DNA from: SZAS-79 sp038329645
GTDB taxonomy: Bacteria; Pseudomonadota; Gammaproteobacteria; Burkholderiales; SG8-39
Assembly: GCA_038329645.1 (NCBI GenBank)
Contig: JBBQNG010000024.1
Location: forward strand, 1 to 27,137
Direction: 5' to 3'
DNA length: 27,137 bases
The notes beneath the pieces were generated by a model. That model did not search any database. It was not told the DNA's origin and saw only the letters and a list, made by a program, of their open reading frames with translations. The position numbers and the translations under genes were made by a program. This document shows, in pieces, positions 16,556 through 22,122 of the stretch (position 1 is its first letter; the number at the start of each line of letters is the position of its first letter).

Positions 16556-17152
16556 ATGGGTGCGATATTCCAATCATTGGGCCGAACGGTCACGGCGGGC
16601 GTCGTGCTGCTGGTCGTCATTCTTGGCCTCGCGAGTGCGCTCACCGGCGGCATCGCGGTCAGCCTCAGCCACGGCTGGTATGCATTCCTGTTCCGCTGGT
16701 TCCACGTGCTCTCGGGCGTGATGTGGATCGGCCTCCTGTGGTATTTCAACTTCGTCCAGATCCCCTCCATGCCGAAGATCCCGGACGAGCAGAAACCCGC
16801 GGTGAGCAAGGTCATCGCACCAACGGCCCTGTTCTGGTTCCGCTGGGCTGCGTTGGCCACCATGGTCACCGGCCTGATCCTCGCCGGCATGAACGGCTAT
16901 CTCGTCCAGGCCCTGTCGTTGCAGAAGGGCGTGCACACGATCGGGCTCGGCATGTGGATGGGGCTGATCATGGCTGCCAACGTGTGGATGATCATCTGGC
17001 CGAACCAGAAGAAAGCGCTCGGGATAGTGCAGGTCGAGCCCGCGGACAAGGCCAAGGCGGCGCGCATGGCGATGCTGGCGTCGCGGTTCAACACGATGCT
17101 CTCGATCCCGATGCTGTATTGCATGGTCGCGCAGCAAAACGGCGGCCTCTGA
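16556..17152 (+). CDS. PuuD-type (Urate_ox_N, DUF989) membrane protein, single domain
   Basis: This 198-residue protein has about five membrane helices and the pattern of the N-terminal membrane domain of PuuD, the membrane urate hydroxylase. The match rests on WFHVLSGVMWIGLLWYFNF, IPSMPKIPDEQK, FRWAALATMVTGLILAG and LGMWMGLIMAANVWMIIWPN. Full-length PuuD carries an extra C-terminal cytochrome c domain. None is present here, since the protein ends at NGGL. No purine-catabolism genes are nearby, so a role in urate oxidation is only a family-based guess. AAGGAG eight bases before the ATG is a strong ribosome site. The gene stands alone, with its own candidate promoter and a strong terminator. 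Confidence 0.85.
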   Translation: MGAIFQSLGRTVTAGVVLLVVILGLASALTGGIAVSLSHGWYAFLFRWFHVLSGVMWIGLLWYFNFVQIPSMPKIPDEQKPAVSKVIAPTALFWFRWAALATMVTGLILAGMNGYLVQALSLQKGVHTIGLGMWMGLIMAANVWMIIWPNQKKALGIVQVEPADKAKAARMAMLASRFNTMLSIPMLYCMVAQQNGGL

Positions 17153-17172
17153 TCCCTTTCAAGCCAGCTTGA

Positions 17173-17205
17173 CTCCGGGGCCCCGCGCGGGCCCCGAGTT
17201 TTTTT
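17173..17205 (+). terminator. Rho-independent terminator after the PuuD-like gene
   Basis: A GC-rich stem (CTC-GGGGCCC against GGGCCCCGAG, with one bulged C) is followed directly by seven T residues. It lies about 20 bp after the stop codon and ends the PuuD-like transcript before the DMT transporter gene. Confidence 0.9.
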
Positions 17206-17229
17206 CCGGAGGCCGCATCAGGTAATCGC

Positions 17230-18285
17230 ATGAGCCCGGCCCACATCCGATCGGTCGCAGGCGCGCTCGCAGCAGCCGCGCTGTTCGGCGCGAGCACGCC
17301 GGCGGCAAAACTGCTTGGCGCAGACCTCAACCCATTCGCACTGGCCGGACTGCTGTACTCGGGAAGCGGGCTGGGGCTGCTGGCCTGGATGGGCGTGCGG
17401 CGATTGTCCGGGCGCAATGTTGCCTTGGGCATTTCAAATGCCGACCTTCCCTGGCTGGCCGGCGCGGTCCTCGCCGGCGGAATCGCCGCCCCCGCGCTGT
17501 TGATGTTCGGCCTGGCCGCCAGCCAGGCAATGATGGCCTCGCTTCTGCTCAACCTCGAAAGCGTTTTCACCGCGCTCATCGCGTGGTTCGTGTTTCGCGA
17601 AAATTTCGACCGGCGGATCGCCCTGGGCATGGCGCTGATTACGGCCGGGGGAATCGTGCTTTCGCTGATGCCGGGTAATTTCGGAAATGTCGACGCGGCC
17701 GCGATGCTGATCGCGGCCGCCTGCCTGTTCTGGGCGATAGACAACAACCTCACCCGCAGGATATCGGCCGGCGATCCGATCGCGATTGCGGCGATCAAGG
17801 GTTGCGTGGCGGGGGCCGTAAACCTCGGATTGGCGGAAATGACGGGCGTCATGTGGCCGTCCGCGGGAACCGTCGCGGCCGCGCTGGGCGTCGGTTTCGC
17901 CGGCTATGGACTGAGTCTCGTGCTGTTTGTAGTGGCGCTGCGCGACCTCGGCGCGGCGCGCACGGGGGCTTATTTTTCGACCGCGCCCTTCGTCGGCGTG
18001 GCACTGGCTATCGGTGCGCTCGGCGAGCCGGCCGGAGCGACGTTCTGGGTGGCTGCCGCGCTGATGGGCGGTGGCGTATGGCTGCACGTCAGCGAGCGCC
18101 ACGAGCACCCCCATACCCACGAACCGATCGAGCACGCCCACGCCCATACGCACGACGAGCATCACCGGCACACCCACGACCCCGGCTGGGACGGCGCGGA
18201 GCCTCATACGCATGAGCACCGGCACACGCCGCTGACGCATCGCCATCCGCACTACCCCGACATCCACCACCGTCACAAGCACTGA
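17230..18285 (+). CDS. EamA/DMT family transporter with histidine-rich C-terminal tail
   Basis: This 351-residue protein has about ten membrane helices arranged as two EamA repeats (roughly residues 1-140 and 147-283). Each repeat includes the typical ending pattern, such as SLLLNLESVFTALIAWFVFRE. The last 66 residues (286-351) contain 24 histidines in HxH and HH patterns with Asp and Glu, for example THEPIEHAHAHTHDEHHRHT, and should lie in the cytoplasm or periplasm as a flexible metal-binding tail. Family members export metabolites, amino acids or drugs. The tail suggests metal sensing, buffering or transport (Ni, Co, Zn or Cu), which is inference. It follows a terminator, so it needs its own promoter. 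It ends 16 bp from the convergent DUF192 gene. Confidence 0.92.
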   Translation: MSPAHIRSVAGALAAAALFGASTPAAKLLGADLNPFALAGLLYSGSGLGLLAWMGVRRLSGRNVALGISNADLPWLAGAVLAGGIAAPALLMFGLAASQAMMASLLLNLESVFTALIAWFVFRENFDRRIALGMALITAGGIVLSLMPGNFGNVDAAAMLIAAACLFWAIDNNLTRRISAGDPIAIAAIKGCVAGAVNLGLAEMTGVMWPSAGTVAAALGVGFAGYGLSLVLFVVALRDLGAARTGAYFSTAPFVGVALAIGALGEPAGATFWVAAALMGGGVWLHVSERHEHPHTHEPIEHAHAHTHDEHHRHTHDPGWDGAEPHTHEHRHTPLTHRHPHYPDIHHRHKH

Positions 18286-18301
18286 GCGGCGGGGCGGCGG
18301 G

Positions 18302-18739
18302 CTACTGCGGGGGCTTGTATTTCTCCAGTCCGCGCAGCTTGGCGCCGGGCCGCAAGCCTTTCGAGGCGAACCACCCAACGTTCATTTCCAGGGCGAACCT
18401 CACCGGCTTCTTCGTGCAGTGCGAATCCTCGGTCTGCGGCTTCATGTCTTCGATATTGACGATCGACCCGTCATCGGCGATGTAGGCGACCGAAAGCGGG
18501 ATCAGGGTGTTCTTCATCCACATGCACTGGATACTTGGTTCGTCGAAGATGAAGAGCATGCCTTCGTTGGCGCCCATCGTGGGACGATGCATGAGGCCCT
18601 GCATGCGGGTCACGAAATTGTCGGCGACTTCCGCCCGGATCAGGTGGACGCCGGCCGACAGCTCGGTGCGCGGGAGCTGCTGGGCGCCGGCTGCGCCGGA
18701 CAGGAGTGCCAGGAATCCGATGGCGATGAGTTTGCGCAT
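18302..18739 (-). CDS. DUF192 family secreted protein
   Basis: This 145-residue protein has a signal peptide (MRKLIAIGFLALLSGAAGAQ) followed by a DUF192 domain. The family pattern is seen in VADNFVTRMQGLMHRPTMGANEGMLFIFDEP, CMWMKNTLIPLSVAYIADDG and ALEMNVGWF, split here by shorter linkers. DUF192 has no settled biochemical role; it is a small periplasmic beta-rich fold. Length is normal. Its start lies 17 nt beyond the terminator of the upstream repeat-protein gene on the same strand, so there is little room for a promoter of its own. It converges with the DMT transporter gene. Confidence 0.9.
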   Translation of the reverse strand: MRKLIAIGFLALLSGAAGAQQLPRTELSAGVHLIRAEVADNFVTRMQGLMHRPTMGANEGMLFIFDEPSIQCMWMKNTLIPLSVAYIADDGSIVNIEDMKPQTEDSHCTKKPVRFALEMNVGWFASKGLRPGAKLRGLEKYKPPQ

Positions 18740-18756
18740 TGGTTTTGCGTTGCTCC

Positions 18757-18789
18757 AATAAAAAAGGCAGGGAACCTTACCCTGCCTTT
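18757..18789 (-). terminator. Rho-independent terminator after the heptad-repeat protein gene
   Basis: A perfect 10-bp stem (AAAGGCAGGG / CCCTGCCTTT) with a 7-nt loop is followed on the minus strand by a run of T residues (TTTTTTATT). It lies 20 bp after the stop at 18809 and just upstream of the DUF192 gene. Confidence 0.88.
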
Positions 18790-18808
18790 CACTCGAAGTG
18801 AAGCAGAC

Positions 18809-19087
18809 TTACTTCTTCATGTCTTCCTTCTTCTCCATCGCCGCGCCCTTCTTTTCCATCGCCGCGCCCTTCTTTTCCATCGCCGCGCCCTTCTTCTCCA
18901 TCGCCGCGCCCTTCTTCTCCATCGCCGCGCCCTTCTTCTCCATCGCGGCTCCCTTCTTTTCCATGGCAGCTTCTTTCTTTTCCATCTTCTTGTCGTCTTT
19001 CGCGGCGCCGGCGTGCGAGGCGGCAAACGCGGAGACGCTTACGGTCGCGAACATGGCGGCGATTACGATCGACAGCAGCTTATGCAT
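18809..19087 (-). CDS. Secreted heptapeptide-repeat protein, MXKDX-related
   Basis: This 92-residue protein has a signal peptide MHKLLSIVIAAMFATVSVSA, then a mature part beginning ASHAGAAKDDKKMEKK. Seven 7-residue repeats follow (one EAAMEKK and six GAAMEKK), ending EDMKK. The frame extends upstream to 19228, but ATG 19087 has AAGGA eight bases ahead and begins the signal peptide. Its first ~40 residues are nearly the same as those of the neighbouring pentapeptide-repeat protein at 19294-19485, so the two are tandem paralogs. The mature protein is very rich in Lys, Glu, Ala and Met, and the 7-residue period suggests a long charged helix. Function is unknown. Confidence 0.85.
   Translation of the reverse strand: MHKLLSIVIAAMFATVSVSAFAASHAGAAKDDKKMEKKEAAMEKKGAAMEKKGAAMEKKGAAMEKKGAAMEKKGAAMEKKGAAMEKKEDMKK
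18827..18973 (-). repeat. Seven tandem 21-bp coding repeats
   Basis: 147 bp made of seven 21-bp units, each encoding (E/G)AAMEKK. Units differ mostly at synonymous sites (CTT/CTC-type changes on the plus strand), and the first unit (18953-18973) is the most diverged. The length is an exact multiple of three, so copy-number change would keep the frame. Confidence 0.95.
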
Positions 19088-19117
19088 TTTGATTTCCTTC
19101 AGCAGGGTTGTTATGAC

Positions 19118-19139
19118 TTCGGCCGGCAAGCCGGCCGAA
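19118..19139 (-). promoter_or_regulatory. GGCCGG palindrome in the leader of the heptad-repeat gene
   Basis: TTCGGCCGGC-AA-GCCGGCCGAA is a perfect 10-bp inverted repeat 31 bp upstream of the ATG at 19087. It could form a stable leader hairpin or be a protein-binding palindrome. A similar GGCCGGT/ACCGGCC palindrome lies in the leader of the paralog. Confidence 0.5.
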
Positions 19140-19240
19140 CCCAGATAACGCGCCTTGGGGCGTCCGGTTGACATCCTGCGTGAGCTTTTACATGGTCGTA
19201 GGACGTTCAATATCCTGTTAAATATCATTTACTTACCGCC

Positions 19241-19274
19241 AAAAAAGAAAAGGCATGGCGCGTGCCATGCCTTT
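19241..19274 (-). terminator. Rho-independent terminator after the MXKDX gene
   Basis: An 11-bp stem (AAAGGCATGGC / GCCATGCCTTT) with a 4-nt loop is followed on the minus strand by TTTCTTTTTT. It lies 20 bp after the stop at 19294, the same spacing as in the paralogous gene, and separates the two repeat-protein genes. Confidence 0.9.
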
Positions 19275-19293
19275 CCCGGTAACGGACGGAAGC

Positions 19294-19485
19294 TTACTTC
19301 TTCATGTCGTCCTTCTTCATGCCGTCCTTCTTCATGCCGTCCTTCTTCATGCCGTCCTTCTTCATGTCGCCTTTCTTTTCCATTTTCTTGTCATCTTTTG
19401 CGGCGCCGGCATGCGAAGCGGCCATGGTGCTGAAGCTGACGGCCGCAAACATGGCGGCGATAACAACGGACAGAATTTTGCTCAT
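19294..19485 (-). CDS. Pentapeptide MXKDX repeat protein
   Basis: This 63-residue protein has a signal peptide MSKILSVVIAAMFAAVSFST, a linker ASHAGAAKDDKKMEKKGD, and 5-residue repeats MKKDG, MKKDG, MKKDG, MKKDD, ending MKK. This matches the MXKDX pentapeptide repeat family (TIGR02953): small exported proteins with an N-terminal signal and imperfect pentapeptides, function unknown. The frame extends to 19632, but ATG 19485 has GAGGAG six bases ahead and starts the signal peptide. It has its own promoter candidate and terminator, and is the upstream member of a tandem pair with the heptad-repeat paralog. Confidence 0.88.
   Translation of the reverse strand: MSKILSVVIAAMFAAVSFSTMAASHAGAAKDDKKMEKKGDMKKDGMKKDGMKKDGMKKDDMKK
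19297..19365 (-). repeat. Tandem 15-bp coding repeats of the MXKDX protein
   Basis: Four 15-bp units encoding MKKDG or MKKDD followed by a partial MKK unit. The plus strand reads as nearly identical CTTCATGCCGTC-type steps. Confidence 0.92.
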
Positions 19486-19572
19486 TTGTTGCTCCTCGTT
19501 AGGTTTATGTACGGGTGTGGCGCCACGAGTTCGCGCTTCCCAAACCGCTCCTGCCGGCTGGTCTGCCTGGTG

Positions 19573-19588
19573 GGCCGGTTGACCGGCC
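19573..19588 (-). promoter_or_regulatory. GGCCGGT palindrome in the MXKDX leader
   Basis: GGCCGGT-TG-ACCGGCC is a perfect 7-bp inverted repeat about 90 bp upstream of the ATG at 19485 and inside the predicted ~140-nt leader. It shares its GGCCGG core with the palindrome upstream of the paralog. Confidence 0.4.
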
Positions 19589-19630
19589 TTCGTCCCGTCT
19601 TGCCTCCCTGTGAGTTTCCCCACGGGGGGC

Positions 19631-19660
19631 ATTCTAAGTCATGAGGATCGGGTTTAACAA
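19631..19660 (-). promoter_or_regulatory. Predicted sigma70 promoter of the MXKDX gene
   Basis: On the minus strand TTGTTA (19660-19655), an 18-bp spacer and TAGAAT (19636-19631) give a good sigma70-like promoter. The transcript would have a long leader of about 140 nt. It lies in the gap shared with the divergent TPR gene. Confidence 0.5.
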
Positions 19661-19694
19661 TAGTGATAACCTCTTGTTTTAACTGTTCGGATTC

Positions 19695-20885
19695 ATGTCT
19701 TTGCGCCCTCTGTGGCTGGTCCTCGCCGGCCTTTCCTGCACCATCCTTTCGGTCTCGGTTTCGGCCGCGCCCTACACCCCCGCAAGCGATGCGCAGGTCC
19801 TGGAGCGCCTGCCGTTCCGGCCCGCAGATCCGGTAGCGCGCGAATTGCGCGAGCTGCGTGCCCGACTCGCAGCCCGCCCAGACGACGCTGCTCTGGCCGA
19901 TACGCTCGCGAGACGGTATTTCGACCTCGCGATGGCCGAAGGCGACCCCCGCTACATCGGGTACGCGGAAGCTGCATTGCGGCCTTGGGGCCCCGGCAAG
20001 CCCATCCCGCCGGGCCTGCGCGTAATCCGTGCGCTGCTCGCCCAGTACAAGCACGACTTCGCCGGTGCGCTCAAGGACCTCGCAATCGCCGCCGAAGCCG
20101 AGCCGCAGAACGTGGAGGCGCACGCTTGGCGCGCGGCTATCTTCATGGTCCAGGCCGAGTATGCGCAGTCGAAGGCCGAATGTGAGGCGCTCGCCCCGTA
20201 CGCGGGCGAGTTGCTGGCCACCGGCTGCATTTCGTACGTAGATGGCACGACCGGCAACACCCGCAAAGCCTACGAACGCCTCTCGGCCGCACTCCTGGGC
20301 AGCCCGAACGCCTCGCCGGGGAACAGGCTGTGGAATCACACGCGGTTGGCGGAAATGGCCCGCCGGCTGGGCGACCCTCCCGGCGCGGAAAAGCATATTC
20401 GCGATGCGCTCGCCCTCGGCGTGACCGACAACTTCCTGCTCGCGGCGTACGCGGATTTCCTGATCGATGAGAATCGACCCGCCGACGTTATCGCGTTACT
20501 TAAAGACTGGGCGCGCTCCGACACGCTGCTGCTGCGCCTGGCGCTGGCCGAAAGCCGCTTGCAACTGCCGACCGCGGCACAACGCATCCAGACGCTCGCC
20601 GACCGGTTCTCCGAAGCCGCCCTGCGGGGCGAGCAGCTCCACCTCCAGGAAGAGGCGCGATTCCGCCTCCAGCTAAAGAACGATCCGCCCGGCGCACTGA
20701 AGCTTGCCGCCGAAAACTGGCAGGCGCAGCGCGAGCCGCGCGACGCCGCCATCCTGCTGGAAGCGGCGCTGGCAGCGCGCAATCGTCCCGCCGCGCTGCC
20801 GGCGCTGGAATGGCTCAACCGATCAGGTTATGACGACCCCGCGCTGCATCGAACTGCAGATGCGGTTAAGGCGCTCCCGCAGTGA
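19695..20885 (+). CDS. Exported TPR-repeat protein
   Basis: This 396-residue protein has a signal peptide (MSLRPLWLVLAGLSCTILSV, cleavage near SAAP, about residue 24) followed by alpha-helical TPR-like repeats. Examples are ALADTLARRYFDLAMAEGDP, FAGALKDLAIAAEAEPQNVE, HTRLAEMARRLGDPPGAEKH and later Ala/Leu-rich helices. It should be a periplasmic scaffold. I do not recognise a named family. Its stop overlaps the GTG start of the HupE-like gene by 4 bp, so the two are co-translated and may work together. The ribosome site is weak, and divergent transcription of the MXKDX gene begins just upstream. Confidence 0.85.
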   Translation: MSLRPLWLVLAGLSCTILSVSVSAAPYTPASDAQVLERLPFRPADPVARELRELRARLAARPDDAALADTLARRYFDLAMAEGDPRYIGYAEAALRPWGPGKPIPPGLRVIRALLAQYKHDFAGALKDLAIAAEAEPQNVEAHAWRAAIFMVQAEYAQSKAECEALAPYAGELLATGCISYVDGTTGNTRKAYERLSAALLGSPNASPGNRLWNHTRLAEMARRLGDPPGAEKHIRDALALGVTDNFLLAAYADFLIDENRPADVIALLKDWARSDTLLLRLALAESRLQLPTAAQRIQTLADRFSEAALRGEQLHLQEEARFRLQLKNDPPGALKLAAENWQAQREPRDAAILLEAALAARNRPAALPALEWLNRSGYDDPALHRTADAVKALPQ

Positions 20886-22009
20886 GGTTCCTGCTCGCCC
20901 TGGCGCTGGCCCTGGTTGCCCCGTCGGGATGGGCGCATAAACCCAGCGACAGCTATCTCGCGATCCATGCCGAGCGTGAGGACTTGCATGGTCAGTGGGA
21001 TATCGCGCTGCGCGACCTCGACTTCGCCCTCGGCCTGGATGCGGACGGCAATGGCGAGATCACCTGGGGCGAGGTTCGCGCGAGGCATGCCGACATCGCC
21101 GCCTACGCCCTCACCCGCCTGGCGTTGTCCGCCGATGGGCGCAAATGCGCGCTGGCGCCGACCGGGCATCTCGTCGATGAGCACAGCGACGGCGCCTACG
21201 CGGTGCTGCAATTTTCGATCGAGTGCGGAACCCGCCAGGCGCCGCGCAGAATCGAAGTCGGGTACAGCCTGTTCGCGGACCTCGATCCCTCGCACCGCGG
21301 GTTGCTTCGCGTCCAGCACGGTGCGGGGAACCTCACCGCGATCCTAGGCCCGGAGCGGCCGCACCAGTCGTTCGAGCTCGCGGCGATGTCGAGGCTCGGC
21401 CAGTTCCTGGACTACGGCCGGGAAGGGGTCTGGCACATCCTGATCGGCTTCGACCACATCCTGTTCCTGCTTTCGCTCCTGCTTCCCGCGGTGTTCCTTC
21501 TGAACGGCGGCAAGTGGGCACCCGCGGATCGTTTCGCACCCGTGTTCTGGGACGTGCTGCGGATCGTGACCGCCTTCACGCTGGCCCACTCGATCACGCT
21601 CAGCCTCGCTGCCCTGTCGGTGATTTCGCTGCCCTCGAGACTCGTCGAATCGACGATTGCCCTGTCGGTAGCGCTGGCCGCGCTCAACAACCTGTGGCCC
21701 GTTGTGGGCGGAAGGCGTTGGGCGGTTGCTTTCGGCTTCGGCCTGATCCACGGTTTCGGCTTCGCCAGCGTTCTCGCCGACCTCGGCCTGCCGCGCGACG
21801 CCCTAGTACTAGCGCTCGTCGGGTTCAATCTCGGGGTGGAGGTGGGCCAGCTGGCGATCGTGGCCCTGTTCCTGCCGGCGGCCTACGGGCTGCGACGGAC
21901 ATGGGCCTACCGGCGTATCATTTTCACCGGCGGCTCGGTGCTGATTGCACTGGTAGCCGCGGTCTGGCTGGTGGAACGTGCCTTCGTGCTCAAACTTTTT
22001 CCGGCCTAG
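20882..22009 (+). CDS. HupE/UreJ-like membrane protein
   Basis: This 375-residue protein starts with GTG inside the end of the TPR gene (overlap GTGA). It has a signal peptide (RFLLALALALVAPSGWA) and a soluble N-terminal domain of about 160 residues beginning HKPSDSYLAI. Six or so membrane helices follow, with the HupE/UreJ_2 signatures IGFDHILFLLSLLLP, TAFTLAHSITLSLAAL, GFGLIHGFGFASVLADLGLP and FNLGVEVGQLAIVALFLP. The conserved His, Asp and Glu residues in these helices suggest metal (often nickel) handling in HupE relatives. This longer subgroup is common in proteobacteria without hydrogenase genes, so the substrate is open. Confidence 0.9.
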   Translation: MRFLLALALALVAPSGWAHKPSDSYLAIHAEREDLHGQWDIALRDLDFALGLDADGNGEITWGEVRARHADIAAYALTRLALSADGRKCALAPTGHLVDEHSDGAYAVLQFSIECGTRQAPRRIEVGYSLFADLDPSHRGLLRVQHGAGNLTAILGPERPHQSFELAAMSRLGQFLDYGREGVWHILIGFDHILFLLSLLLPAVFLLNGGKWAPADRFAPVFWDVLRIVTAFTLAHSITLSLAALSVISLPSRLVESTIALSVALAALNNLWPVVGGRRWAVAFGFGLIHGFGFASVLADLGLPRDALVLALVGFNLGVEVGQLAIVALFLPAAYGLRRTWAYRRIIFTGGSVLIALVAAVWLVERAFVLKLFPA

Positions 22010-22037
22010 CGTCGGACGGCTCACTCTCGAACTCTTA

Positions 22038-22043
22038 TATAAT
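22038..22043 (+). promoter_or_regulatory. Candidate -10 element of the 458-residue protein gene
   Basis: A perfect TATAAT inside an AT-rich island (TTATATAATATAG) stands out against the GC-rich background, 79 bp before the ATG at 22123. The expected -35 position (GACGGC) does not match consensus, so an activator or another sigma factor may be needed. Confidence 0.5.
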
Positions 22044-22073
22044 ATAGCTTTTAGGCACCCCGCCTCAGGCCGG

Positions 22074-22095
22074 CCGGGGGTCGCCCCCCCCCCGG
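22074..22095 (+). repeat. C10 homopolymer with a G-rich arm in the leader of the 458-residue protein gene
   Basis: CCGGGGG, TCG, then a run of ten C (22084-22093) and GG. The G5 and C10 arms can pair as a stem with sliding register. The run lies about 30 nt upstream of the start codon, inside the predicted leader. It is prone to slippage and also to sequencing error. Confidence 0.7.
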
Positions 22096-22122
22096 AATCC
22101 CAACTTCAAGGCTCCCGCCCCC

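Noticed and set aside
18798..19148. Plus-strand frame with repeated FFSIAAP units
   Set aside because: It is the antisense reading of the 21-bp repeats. The minus strand has a signal peptide, ribosome site and terminator.
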